From Wuchereria bancrofti (Eukaryota > Nematoda > Chromadorea > Rhabditida > Onchocercidae), in NCBI GenBank assembly GCA_005281725.1, contig SSBO01000007.1:3292402-3356401 (forward strand): a DNA stretch of 64,000 bases, in the 5' to 3' direction. The position numbers were made by a program, and so were the translations under genes. Below, piece by piece: positions 1 to 16,599 of the stretch. Under the pieces are notes generated by a model. It did no database searches, was not told the DNA's origin, and saw nothing but the letters and a program-made list of their open reading frames with translations. How positions within the stretch are numbered: position 1 is the first letter of the stretch; the number at the start of each line of letters is the position of its first letter.

Positions 1-3000
1 GCATTTGCTTAGAGAAGGATAAGAGAATATTTTATGGTGAGATGAAAGATCAAGTTGAAGTGGGTAATATTGCAGAAGACAGAATAAGATTTTCCCGATC
101 AGAGAAGTATTGTGAAATAATAGAAATATAAAGGATACCACTCTGAAGTTTCGTTTCAGCAGTGCTGTATAGTTTGTACTTTATCCGAGGATCGTTCTGT
201 GCGCTTCGCAACTTTCAGTGATATGTAAACATTCTGCATGGAATAGAAAAGACAATAGAAAGGGAAGAAAGCTGACCAAAAATCGATTGACGATCAATAA
301 TGATTGCTAAGAATTAAAAGAATTGCAATGCGATATGACATACTCCTCTTAACTTTTAGATTTTAGGTTCAAAAACCGTTTCATTATTGGTTCCGTAGAG
401 AATGTGATAGAGGGAAGAAATAAATTGCTTGATTAGTGATTGACTGAATTCAACATTCTTGTTGACAGAATGTGGAGAGTTGAAAGGTTAATTTCACGTA
501 TTTTTCCATCAACAGATTTCCGTTCCAAAGATGGATCTGTTACATTTTTGATTTTGGCGAATTAGTATCGCTGACTTTTAGAGATAAGCAAAACGTGTGT
601 TAATATCACTGGTCAATAACTTATCTATATTATAGAGAATTGCAAATATATTATTATTTTTCAATATTCCATACAGTTTGTTAGCAATTTATATGCTGAA
701 AGAATTATTCTTACCGAAGTTTTTGTTTTTGTGTGTCCGTTAGCACTTCGACAACTTTGCATGACTCCAAAAATCCAATAAACTTGATAGGATGGAAACT
801 GTTTAGGCGAAAAATCCTTATAAATTTACCAAGTGGACAAACATGAACTTTTATACTTTTATCCAGAGGAGGTAAAGTGACATGTAAAATAGATAAGCAA
901 AGAAGAAAGACCGTAAAGGTCAACCTTTAAGATTATCCATTTGTGAAACAGAATGAATCAGTAGACTTGTATTTACCGATATCGTATCATGGGGTTGCTA
1001 ATAAGGTGAGCTGTTTTACATCCTTTTATATAGCTATGTTTTTTGAGTTACTTTTGACCTTTAGCATTGTGTTATTCACATGAGTAGCTTGACCCGAGTT
1101 ATTAGTGTGAACTCAAGCTGTGCTGGTGCTGTACTACCGTGACACTATAAATTAGGAGCACTTGAGATTTCTCACCTTTCTCTAATTTGCACATGTCATC
1201 ATCTTATGGCTTTCCACTGAATAAACAAATTAAGGACTGTTTTGAATACTGTCTACGCGTTCATCCCCGTTGAAAGCAGAATACGTGAACCAGTACAATC
1301 AGAAGACTGAAATAGAAATACGACAAAGGTATAAGGAGGAAAAAAAGCTAGAAATGTTGACATTTTTTTTGCTCATGCCACAAGTGGAATGAATGGTAAA
1401 TAAGACAGTTTCCTAACATTCTCCTAAATTTCGAATTATATATAGTTATTTCAGTATTGATATACTTCACTAATTTCACATTTTAAAAGTTATTTATGAG
1501 GATTTTATCTCCCATCTTTGATTCTTGAATTGAAAGGTTTTCCCCTTCATGAAAAACTTCTAAATTCCTTTTGTTTTAGAATAGTTATTACTTGTATTCG
1601 ATATTTGGATTAATTGTACCATGCAAAATCATAAACTTCTAAAAAATTTTATTTTCACTTATGTCAAGATTTTTCACGCTTTTTCTTTAAAAACCATCAA
1701 CAGTGGGGCAAACAACAAATCGTAGTAATTAATTTAAACAAATAAAATTATTCACTCTTTCGGGAAGTGGATGACCTACAAACAGTTGCTGGCGAGCACT
1801 TGTTCCATCACCAGTAAACGCGACACACTGAATAATATCCGACTGCTCTCGGTAATAAAAGACGTGTATTATTGACTAAAGTTTTATTTAAAACGGTTGA
1901 TTTTCTGGACCAACAAAATCTAGTTATTTTCTATTTACCTTAACAAAACAACAGCACTGTGAGTAATTTTTAATGGATTGAAAACTGCATATAAGCAAGA
2001 ATTTAATGCTTGCATTTCAAACAACTTTGCTTTAAATTTAAAAATATAAGTAGCGCTGTAATGATTTTTACTTAATAGGAAAATTGAATAAATTATTTAA
2101 ATCCATACAACCAAGCATTATGTACAGAACACAGCAAACAGAAGAGATAAATTACACTGTGTTTGAAACAAAACTTATATACATGAGATGAAGGAAGAAT
2201 AAGCTAACACTGGATAACGACAGATTATCTTTTCTCAAAATGTCACAGATATTATCTTATGCTTTTCGCTTCACCACTAAGCAACATTTATGCTTGTACT
2301 AATTTTGAGGATTGGAACTAGCGCTATTCATATTTGAAAAAAGTGAACAACAAAGATACGGATCCGGAAAAGGTGCGAATGATTGGAAATTGTGAAATTG
2401 TTTTTCATGAAATTGTGAAATTGTTTTTCATTTCAAAAAAATTGTTTTTCAAAATTGTTTTTCATGTTCAAAGACTCATCTGAACATAAATAATTAAACT
2501 GCTCCACTTTAATGCTCTGAAAGTGCCGCCATATGCTAGTCATCAGGACAAAATCCTTTTTAACACTGATTCTAACCGTTTTCTTAATGATAATATTGTA
2601 TTGGTTTTTTGAACATTTCTTAATCGTTTTTCAAATCAGCAAAGTTGGCATGAAAATTAAAAATTTCCAGTTTTAGCTCACAAAAAAGATGAAAGTCTTT
2701 TCAGCAAAATAATGATTCAGAACAGAACTGTGATAGAAGCCACCGTAAAGAAATAATGAATGACTTATGAAAAGAAAATGAGATGAATGAATAAGCGATC
2801 AAAAATGAAAGTTCCGACAATTCAAAAAATAAATTATTTATTGTTTAGACAATGTTAACAAATGTACTGCTGCTTAACTGAAATTGCAGATTTGTTTGTT
2901 TCCGCTTACAGTAGAAAATGGAATGGAAATTGCTGAATTCTGGGTTGTACTAATGCTGCAAATAAATTGTCAAATGCCAATGCTCAGAAACAACTTTCGA

Positions 3001-5803
3001 TTTCTCATGCAAATATTACTGAATACAATTAGATTTGGCAGGCACTTAAATTTGACATCTAATTTTTAAATTATATTTGGAGCAGATTATCCAAAAGCGC
3101 CCCACAAAATTTATTTCATTTTTTTACGTTTCTCTTTTCGCATTTTGCTCTCTAGGGGAACTATCGGTTAAATTGCACTTATAACACTTTAGTTATGGCA
3201 AAGGCCAAAAGGGTTTCGCCAAGTTTCGCCATTTCTCGAATGTTATATCAGTAAATCAGTACCAGGTGTATTCCTTATAATACTCTTCTTGTGGTGATAA
3301 AGGTGATGTCGAGAATGTCTGGGGCTAAAAATTTCCATGCAGTCTTTTTAAATTAAATTGAAAAAAATGGTTGCTATTCGAGAATACTCGATATTTAATA
3401 TCTCCATTAATGCTCAGATAATTTAAGATTATTTATTTCTTGCTTATTACTTTTTCTTAATTATATTTTACTTCAAATTTCAGCATAGAAATTTTCTTTT
3501 CAATTTCCAAGTTTTCACAAATTCCGGCTTTTAAATCCTATTTTAATATAATTGTTTCAGAATTAATCAGCCTTATGCACAGTAGTGCACGAAGACTTCG
3601 TCTAGTTTTTACTTTGTGATTCGACGTATACTACTCTGTTGAATTTTCGTTTTGCTCATCATATGCTTTGGAAAGAATTATTTTGAAATTGAAAAAAAAT
3701 GAGAAAAGCGGTTAGATGGCTGAAAGAGTTTAAAAAATGAAATGGATACAATCATTTTGAAAATTCTATCCCCTCTTTTCCTACCCAACACTTAATTTAT
3801 TAATCAGGCAATAGAATGCAACAACAGTGAAGAGATCTCATCGATGTTTTATATTTCATTTTACACAAAGCATGAATTAAATGCTTAGATTCTGGATGGA
3901 AGCAAAAAATACGTCTATCTAATTGGTCCAAGAGGTTTTGAATAGATTGTCAACAAGTCAATGTAAACTATGTCATCTATCATTTAATATGTAGTGATTA
4001 TAAGAAATAAAATTTGTTTTAACGACTTTTTTGCGAGAGAAATTTTCTAATTTTAGGATGAAAAAGCTCAAGTTTGGTATTTAAAATAATTTTCTACAGA
4101 CTAATAAAACTTCGAACTTTAATTTATTCAATTTGAGAAACTTTCAAGTCGCAAAGCATCATGCTAGCAAATAAACAAATATGTGAATAAATCTAGTGAA
4201 GGAAAAAATAAGCAGTTTATTAATAAATATAAAACGATTAGAAGTAATTTCATTACCAATATTATTATCACTTTAGAAACAAGTTATTTTGCTCAGATCT
4301 CCTAATTTACTTAGACACAAATGAAAGTTAAAAATAGGAACTTACAATGTTAAATGTATTACATGTCCTTCGTAACTTAATACAAAGAAAAATCTGTAAA
4401 ATCCATCCTTAGTTGTTAACCTTGTTTGAAGCGCATGCAAAATCTGAAATAATCCCGTATCAAACACTGCAAACAGCTCCACCAGTAATTCGGAAAAAGA
4501 TTATAGGATGTTACGAGACTGACAAAAAGTATGTCTTAGATCTGTCAAATTTCAGTTATATTTTAATCAGTAAGAAAACTGTTTACTGTTCCGTTTTCCC
4601 TCATACTTTTTCTTCGCTGTCCCTAATTTTCTTCCCACATAACTTTCGGCACTTGGTACAAACAAAAGATTTAAGAAAGCATAAATAAAATGGAGATAAA
4701 ATGTTTCCACTTTTTCTCATCGAAAAGAATACTACTATAGAATAAAATATTGACCTGGGAAAGTTGTTTAAGTGCTTTATGATGGAATCACATCTCACAC
4801 ATACTTTTTTGCTGAAAAAAAGTAGATGGCCTTACCAAGCACATCCATTTTAAAATCCACCTTCATTTGGGAATTTTACCTTCTTCAGCTCTATTCTATA
4901 GTCCTCGAATTGGGCTTTTTTTGAGATTTCTCAACCTTGCTTTCAGAATTCTAAACAGAAAAAAATATCACAGTACATTACCAAAACCTGGATTTCATAG
5001 AGTTCACAAGTTTTTGAAGCGCATTCACCTGACCTTTTATTAGTTTATTGAAAATTAAACAGTATCGCAAGCTTTATTACAAACGAATCTGTAAGGTATT
5101 GCATCACTCCTCTGCTTATAAAAATTTTTGGCCAGGAAAAGATTTTTTGCAATAAAGAATTCTATACTTGTTGAAAAATCAGTATTCAAAGGATATTTGG
5201 TAGAGATTGTAAGCACTAAGCAAGCAACATTCAATCAGTTGTGTAATTAGGAAACGTCTAAAATTTTTCTCCACTCCATATATTACAGTTAGACCAAAAG
5301 TTAGGATTTCAATACATTAAAAAAAAGGTAGTAGTCCAATGAAGATTGCAAAGGCTTCTGCAGTATTTTCTTTGATGATGCAATGGTCACTTATCGCACA
5401 TAAATTTGGCATGAAGGGAAAAAACTAGAAAATTTTTGGAGGCGCTCGTTAGGTTAATATTTGAAATTTTATTGAAATAAAGTGTGATTAAAATAAGCTA
5501 TGACTTCGTGTGACAAAAATGTGTATTATTTAGATTATTTCTTGAAAAAAAATTGATTTTTATTTTGAAACCTAAATAGATTTCCACCAAATTTCTTTGT
5601 TAGCACTTTTTGGGTACGAATAAAGTTTTGAAAAATATTCAACAACGAAAGAATCCGCAAAGTATGGAAAACTGGAACACATGAAGAAATGTTCTACTCT
5701 AGCCTGCCTATTTAAGATGTGTTTGGCCTATTTCCGGTGCTCTAACACCCAGTCGACTTTTGCTTCGATAAAGAAAAATAACCTAAATAGGTTTTACTCA
5801 AAA
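1..5803. other. no convincing gene
   Basis: I find no exon chain with matching phases and no recognisable protein here on either strand. Open stretches such as 4413-4688 (plus) and 711-923 (minus) begin at non-ATG codons and resemble no family I know. The sequence is AT-rich with A and T runs, as in filarial intergenic DNA. The last few hundred bases include the 3' UTR of the minus-strand helicase gene. Confidence 0.6.
2386..2466. repeat. short tandem repeat around the core attgtttttca
   Basis: A unit of about 22 bp (core aaattgtgaaattgtttttca) occurs twice in tandem. Two shorter degenerate copies of attgtttttca follow. It is a small local expansion with no visible coding role. Confidence 0.7.
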
Positions 5804-5809
5804 TTTATT
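5804..5809 (-). terminator. polyadenylation signal AATAAA for the helicase gene
   Basis: On the minus strand the hexamer AATAAA lies about 77 nt downstream of the DDX41 stop codon. This is a plausible place for the polyadenylation signal of that transcript. Confidence 0.55.
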
Positions 5810-5885
5810 TCTTACATCTGGTACTCCAAAACAGGCAATGTTCGAAAGATATACTGAAAATACAGTTGTACATCACTTAAGTGTA

Positions 5886-10417
<4,532 letters not shown>

Positions 10418-10737
10418 AGCTATAGACTTTACTGCCAACGATTTCAAATTTAACGAGGGAATCTGACAAGACGATATACTCACTGCTCAGCATGAAATAA
10501 ACGATCCCACCGAATCGCTACATAGTTATTCATCTATTTGTTGTGGAAATGGATGTGTTGTGAGGAAGAATTTTCTTATATTTCTTTTTCTGCTCTTTTT
10601 GTTAGCCGCTATAAGTTATAAAGTAAAGACTTCCGTCATTGTATCTTTATTTCTTTCATAAGAATAACAGAAGCAAAGGATGTGATTATATTGAATAGGA
10701 TTTCAACAAAGTTATGACACTGTTCAGATCGTACCAG

Positions 10738-11640
10738 TCAAATTTGTCCATAAATCATTCTCATCGTTTCGCGATTGATTTCTTCATTCATTAATAGCTG
10801 TGAAGAGAATTCGGTGTAAAAGAACGTCTTAGTTCTTAGGGAATGTTTGTTGCTGGGATTATTTTCTTTTTCGAAAGTAACCTAGTGATCTTTCGAGTAA
10901 ATTAAGTCCAAAGTAAGTTAAGTTACCTATCTCTAACAGAGATTGCATACCTGTCTCTAGATTCAAAATACTTTTCTCTATTTATCTGGCTTTTGAAGTA
11001 CATAATATACAAAATTGATTTTGTGAACTAACTTTAAATAATATTTGGTTATTCATTAGTGTTTCACTAGTCCTTCTGATCCCCTCATCAAATTCTTGGG
11101 TTTCTCTTCTTGCAGCATCCGTAACTGTTTGACTTATCTTCAAAAGTATTCTAAGATTTAAGTGAAGATATGATATTTAATGAGTATTATTATAAACCAG
11201 ACAGGAATTGCAGCATAGATACTAGATTGTATACCTGTGCAATAGTATTTTGGAAGAGAAGGGAGAGACCAAAGTGAATAATGCGAATTCTCTATGCCAC
11301 TTTCCCATTTGCATAATAACTACATATTTGACTCAAAGTTATTCAATAAATTCAATAGTAATTAATTGAATAATTTAACACATCAAAATTTAATAAAATT
11401 TCCATCAGCCTTCGAGCCACACTTACAGCTACCATCGAATTCTTCCTTAACAGCCTCAGTCTAATCTAGGCATTAAATTACAGGTGTATTTAAATATACC
11501 TGTTGTATATTTTCTACATCAAGCAGTTTTTCATCCATTGATTGCATGTGTTCAAATGATTTATTCATAAGATTTTTTACATATGCTACTGTGAATACCG
11601 CCAACGCTATCTGAAATAGGAGTTTCCCACTGTTTTTCAT
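10738..11640 (-). CDS. small signal-anchored helical protein, family unknown
   Basis: I do not recognise this gene. Exon 1 (11640-11500) starts at an ATG 20 nt downstream of a strong acceptor (TCCTCACAAG), which could be a spliced-leader site. It encodes MKNSGKLLFQIALAVFTVAY, a signal peptide or membrane anchor, then an acidic helical stretch ending ENIQQ. Further coding-like exons are 11460-11427 (TEAVKEEFDGS), about 11137-11033 (TVTDAARRETQEFDEGIRR) and 10797-10738 (LLMNEEINRETMRMIYGQI, stop). Phases match at the first and last junctions but not between exons 2 and 3, so an exon or splice site there is missing. The product would be about 115 residues, helical and cysteine-free, so a secreted or tethered amphipathic helix is likely. 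It lies on the same strand as DDX41 with its stop about 320 bp before the DDX41 ATG. Confidence 0.5.
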
Positions 11641-11939
11641 TAAAAAATTTAAGCTCACGTCTTGTGAGGAGAAAAGGAAGTAAGGTGACAGTTAGATGAA
11701 CGAACATCGTACTTGTAACAGCAGTTGTAACCAATTAAGAATATCAGTTAAATTTGCAACATATATTTTCTTATCCTTCCCTGTGTATGAAGTACTGTGT
11801 GGAAGAATTGAATTCTTTTAAAATTATAAGAAAGGATAAAAATTAACCTCTGAAAAGATAAGCAAAGTGAGAATAACAGCAGGGAAAGCCGCTTGCGCTG
11901 CATCAATGAATTCTGTCGTGTACAGAATTCTGCTACCAT
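11561..11939 (-). CDS. possible two-exon secreted peptide in an overlapping frame
   Basis: An ATG at 11939 opens MVAEFCTRQNSLMQRKRL, followed by a leucine-rich stretch (SLLLFSLCLSF) like a signal peptide. The donor is CAGAG|GTTAAT (exon 11939-11848). Joined in matching phase to the acceptor at 11661 (exon 11660-11561), it continues RELKFFNEKQWETPISDS and ends SICKKSYE, stop; 63 residues in all. Its second exon is read in a different frame from the ATG at 11640 described in the overlapping gene. Either this is chance, or this locus has alternative 5' exons giving two products. No homolog is known to me. Confidence 0.25.
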
Positions 11940-13726
11940 TCACATTTCCACTAATTTTAAGAACTTTGAAGCAAATTTCTCAATCATGTTTTTTCAAGAA
12001 GTAAATAACGTTCTATTGTCATAAATGGAATTTAAGTGAAGGATAATCAAAATCTTGAATAGTCGTGGAGTTATTTAAAAATGTTTACTTAAACCAGGCA
12101 ATCAAATATTGGTTTTCCCAGCAGAATGCTTAAAAGTAGTTGAACTAAGCGATTGAACTAAGCAAATGAAGGTATAGATGAGAAATTTTTTTTCCTTTCG
12201 ACGTTTCGGAGTCCTCTTGAAAACAAGTTCAGTACAAAAATTGGCGGAATGTTAATTTCAAACGATATACCGTTCAATCATTGTCAAATATCTTTAAAAC
12301 TTCGAATACGTTAAATTCAGGACTTCTGTACAGCGCTATCAATAACGGTAATTTTGATTAAAATTATTTAACACAAGATAATTCTTATATTGGAACCTTT
12401 CCATTTTCTTCAAATAAGCAACCGCTTGTTTCTTTCGAAGACATAGAAATACCTTAGAATTAAGTATTTAATTGAAGCTGCTCCGTTTAGTAGGTTTTTT
12501 TCTTCATATATGCAAATTTAGAACTACTAAACATCGCATGAAAATCTTTGTGTGGATATAGTGCTGCATGCGGACTTCCTTGCTTGTGTTAGGCAAAAGA
12601 ACATGTTTATACAAATCTAAATTTGCCGAGTTCCAAACCATTCAATCTATACACAGTTGAGATTAGATCGTAATAACTTAGTTCAACTAATAATTTGAAT
12701 CATGAAATAATTTTGAATTAGATAGAATGACTAACTTAATTTTAGGAAGTCTCATTTAATTCAATATTTAATTTTGCTAATTGGCGCTAGGGAAAACATA
12801 ATGATTTCGAAATGTAACCATGGCGAATCTTTTGTTGTACGAAGTTAACGCTAAAGACAGTAACACAATTTCTTGGCCGTGAAGTAATATGAATTCTGAG
12901 AAAGCGATTTCGATCTAGTCTTTAATGATAAGCTCGGGCGCAGTTGTGTTAACTGATCAAGAAAACAAATGAGAAAGAAATTTGAAAAATAGGAAAGGTA
13001 GAGCATTTAGCACTAAGTAGCTATTTCTTTCGAGTAATCTATGGATTAAGGAGTTTTGTAATATTTTCTACTACTGGCCAAATTTTTTACCGATTTGAAT
13101 CATTTCTTTTAGGAAGCTATCGTTGACAGTGTCATTTGTCAGTAATATATCGTTCCACGAAATGAGGAATTTTCATGGACACGTGAATAATTTATTGTTT
13201 TATGTAATTTTCGGCTGCTAAATTATTGATCCCAGTTTTTCCAAATTTCTCTTGGTTTTCCTACACTGCTTACAGCTTATTTTAACTCTTTATTCCAAAA
13301 AAATGTTCGGAATTTGCGGCCATGGATTGGTGATTCGAGATTCAAAATTCATTTCCGCAGTTATTAGCGGACAGTCACTTCTGAAGTTGTCTTCATTCCT
13401 CGAACACTCGATTTAGTAACGATAGTTATTTTTAACTGTTAAGGTGAAGACACATCTGAAATCAAGTGTAGTTATCACTTCATAAGTAAAAAACTTGTCT
13501 GCTAAGAACTTGCAAATGGAAATAGTAATGGAAAAGTTCAAGAATCACATAAAGGAGAATGCAGAAAACTTTAGAGGAAATGAAAAAGCACAAGAATGAA
13601 AAACTCTTTCGCATGACTAAAATTACGGAAATGATCGTTTATTTCAAGTCAACCTTACAAGGAATGGAAATCTTCTGACAGTGAGGATATGATGAACTTA
13701 ATAATAGACTGTAGTGAAATGAACAG
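11940..13726. other. no convincing gene
   Basis: AT-rich sequence without an ORF or exon chain I can support on either strand. There is a small duplication of attgaactaagc near 12145-12165. Confidence 0.6.
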
Positions 13727-13935
13727 TCATCTTGCATTGTCGGATGGATAGTTAAATTCTTGATGATCTTCGCCCACAAACATCTTGTGCATATTAAGTC
13801 TGAGAATGAATACAAAAATCAAGAGCATGCAGCCAGAAATGAAAATCCCCTTCAAATAATTAAACGTGACACAAATTGGAATAAGAATACAATTTTTTAA
13901 TGCTTTTATCAGCCTCTTCAATTTCAATTTTTTCC
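13727..13935 (-). CDS. probable terminal exon of a single-pass membrane protein (partial)
   Basis: Following an acceptor TTTGCAG, an open frame of 68 codons encodes a lysine-rich stretch (KLKLKRLIKALKN), a hydrophobic segment (IFISGCMLLIFVFILRL) and a short hydrophilic tail ending EFNYPSDNAR, then a stop. Basic residues, one membrane helix and a short tail is the plan of a C-terminal membrane anchor. I could not find the upstream exons with confidence. The 57-residue ORF at 15930-16103 on the same strand has a similar plan. No family recognised. Confidence 0.35.
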
Positions 13936-13996
13936 CTGCAAATGATAAATTCTCCTGACTTTTTATGGAAAAGCTCAAGAACTTTGCATGCCGCAA

Positions 13997-15929
13997 CTAT
14001 CCTCTCTTTGCTATTTTCTTCACCACTTTAGCAGCTACAAACTGAATTTTCTTAAATTTCTTTCTTGACAATAGCTATGAAATATTGCAATTGACTGTTT
14101 AAAAAAAAAGAAATCAATTTTTGCTTATTCAATTAGCTCGGCAATAGATTTCCCGACCGTTTCCCCTATCATAACTTTATCTCTTTGTTATAGCGAAATT
14201 AAATTACATTTGTATTTTGTACCCTTATATCAACTCTTATTCATCTAGCAATTGAGTTATTAAAAAGTTGTGTAGGGCAATCATTCACAACAAAAAAATT
14301 TCTTAATAACAACAAAATGAATAAAGAATTCAGAGACATGAGATATTATTATGTAAAGTCTTACTAATTCCCGAAGAAGTATATCTCTTACAGATGGCTC
14401 TTCATCTCTTTTTTTCAATTGATTCTAGGAATATTTTCATAAATGAAATAAGAAAACGAACGATGGATCACATCAGATATGCAGAAATGTCTTTTCTTAA
14501 TTTCAGAAAAGAAAATAAGAAATAAATTTCTACAAAGATCAAAACTTACATGATGTAACATTAATACAAAAAAGCGAAAGCATTTACAAATCAAAAACTG
14601 CAGTAAAGGCCAAGTATAAAATGCAGCACAGTGTGATCGGCAGAAATTAACAACTATTAAATTAATTTAATGCGATGTCTTGTTATTGTATCGCCGAGAA
14701 TTTTTTTTTCCTATCAACAAATTCAATTCATGCCGTCGAACAAATGCAAATTTTTCGATTTTAAAGTTCTCATGAGTTAACAAAAAAAAAAAAAATTTCT
14801 AGACAAATTTTGAAAGAAAAAATATATATGGGTGAAGCTCATGATACTTTCTAGAAGTCAAATTGCATAATTTTTTTCTCAGAAGTAAGTTCAAATGGAA
14901 TGTAAACGTATATCAAAAGATACCGTTGCAAAATTTTGATTGAAGAAAAATTGGATAAGAAAAAAAGTGTTATTTGAAGCTTTCAGAATCAGAATCAGAT
15001 TTCCAATTTCAGACAATATAAAATAATCGGATAATTAGCATTCTTTTTCTTCACAAATAATTGAAGGAAAACAATCTGATTGATCTCTTCAAAAACAACT
15101 GACAAAGTAACGATTCTGAAAGGAAGTCTAAAAGGAACGCGTGGACACTGTCTACAGTAACAATTTGAAAAAAGAAATTTAATAACAAGGGATAATCATA
15201 AGGATGAATACTTTCAGAATTATATGTGAAAATATGCAATGCAAAATCTGAAGGATAATTTTAAGAGAAAGAAGTAAAATATATTTCACAAAATCACTGT
15301 CTTTATTCTACGGAAAAATTAATTTTCAGAACGAATGGCACAATTTTATTTGCAGAATTATAGAATTATTATGAAATGCAATGAAGTTTGCCATATGGTT
15401 GAATGCTTTTAATGAACAAAAGCTAAATATTTTCTTTCGCTTTCATACACATTTAAATAAAGATAAAAGTTATAGTGAAACTTCGAACTGTTCGATTATA
15501 CTATTTTCGAAAGTACTCGAAAATTTCGGTTTTGCTATTTGAGAAGCATAATAAAGAAAAGTTCCGGAAATTCAAGAAAAGTCCGATACGAATAAAATAA
15601 AAATTGAAAAACACTTCCTATCAGTAATGAAGCTCAAACTGAGAACCAGTGGTAATGTAGATTGAATTTATTTCTTCAAAAATAGAAAAAATTTGCTAAC
15701 AGTTGAGAAAAACGAATTACTGCTTTCGAAGATTGCATGGAATTCAAGCATTTTCAATCTTATTCTCTTCAAATTTCAATAAATGTGATCATTTATAAAG
15801 CAAACCTGAGGCCTCCGGTAGCAATAAGCTATCAGCTTACAATCGCCTTTAGTTTCCAAATATTTTGGATAGTTTAAGCGCTAGCCATTTGAGGTTTTTA
15901 AATAACATTTCATACATTTTCTTGTTCTC
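13997..15929. other. no convincing gene
   Basis: AT-rich, with A-runs near 14100, 14700 and 14780. The open frame at 15051-15239 (minus) starts at TTG rather than ATG and has no matching exon, so I do not call it. If the two flanking minus-strand membrane exons belong to one gene, this could be its intron. Confidence 0.5.
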
Positions 15930-16103
15930 TCATACATAAAATTCCGGTTGCGGAAACTGCTTGTTTTGAATTACGGCAGCTGCTAATTCATAGCTTGATT
16001 TCGACCTCCAGCACCTAATCAGCCGGAAAATGAATGCACAAAGCAGTGTCAAAATAAATATCGAAATGGCAGCAGTGATAAAGATATGATGAAATGACTC
16101 CAT
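15930..16103 (-). CDS. small single-pass membrane protein (57 aa), family unknown
   Basis: A short ORF begins MESFHHIFITAAISIFILTL, that is, a few polar residues and then a membrane helix (about residues 8-29). A basic stop-transfer stretch (FRLIRCWRSK) and a cytoplasmic-type tail ending QFPQPEFYV follow. The exon is entered through TTTTTCAG at 16121-16123, after a 45-nt intron (16165-16121, GTGAGC to CAG), so it looks like the coding exon of a spliced transcript. The upstream exon continues the frame without any ATG, which is why I start at 16103. A TATA-like element lies upstream. I cannot name it; it resembles other one-helix micro-membrane proteins in plan only. Confidence 0.45.
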   Translation of the reverse strand: MESFHHIFITAAISIFILTLLCAFIFRLIRCWRSKSSYELAAAVIQNKQFPQPEFYV

Positions 16104-16299
16104 AACAACACTTGCTGAACCTGAAAAATAACATTTACTGGGCCTAAAGTAACAGAACAGCTCACCTTGCCATATCACCTTGTTAACAGCTATGATAAAA
16201 CTTCTGAAGGTAAACCAATATGAAGACAAAAGAACGAACGAATCATGGAGAAGAAGCAGCTGCAGAGCGGAAAGAACGGAGGAAAGAAATAAAATGAAC

Positions 16300-16320
16300 G
16301 CCAGCCTTATATATAAGCCT
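16300..16320 (-). promoter_or_regulatory. palindromic TATA-like element
   Basis: The sequence gccttatatataagcct is a near-perfect palindrome with TATATAA at its centre. It sits about 150 bp upstream of the donor of the untranslated exon of the 57-aa membrane protein. It could be its core promoter or could work in both directions. Confidence 0.35.
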
Positions 16321-16527
16321 GTCCTAAGCTAAGCCTGTGTAAGACATGAAGCAAAGACTTACAAAGTGCCTCATTGCTGCAAGGGCAACAAATTGGCGAT
16401 TTTGGCCAAGACTGACCGGCCATGCTGTAAACCAAAACCGACTAGTAAGCTTGCAGCTTGACCAACGTTTATTAAACAAACAAATAAATGGACACAACAA
16501 ATGAATTTAAATAAATAAATATAAATA

Positions 16528-16590
16528 GAAAGAGAAAGAGGGAGAGGGAGAGAGAGAAAGAAAAGGAGAGAGGGAGAGAAGGAGGGAAAG
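16528..16590. repeat. purine-rich (GA)n microsatellite
   Basis: An imperfect run of GA, GAAA and GGGA units on the plus strand, just upstream of the 57-aa membrane gene. Simple sequence; no coding meaning. Confidence 0.8.
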
Positions 16591-16599
16591 CTATACTTT

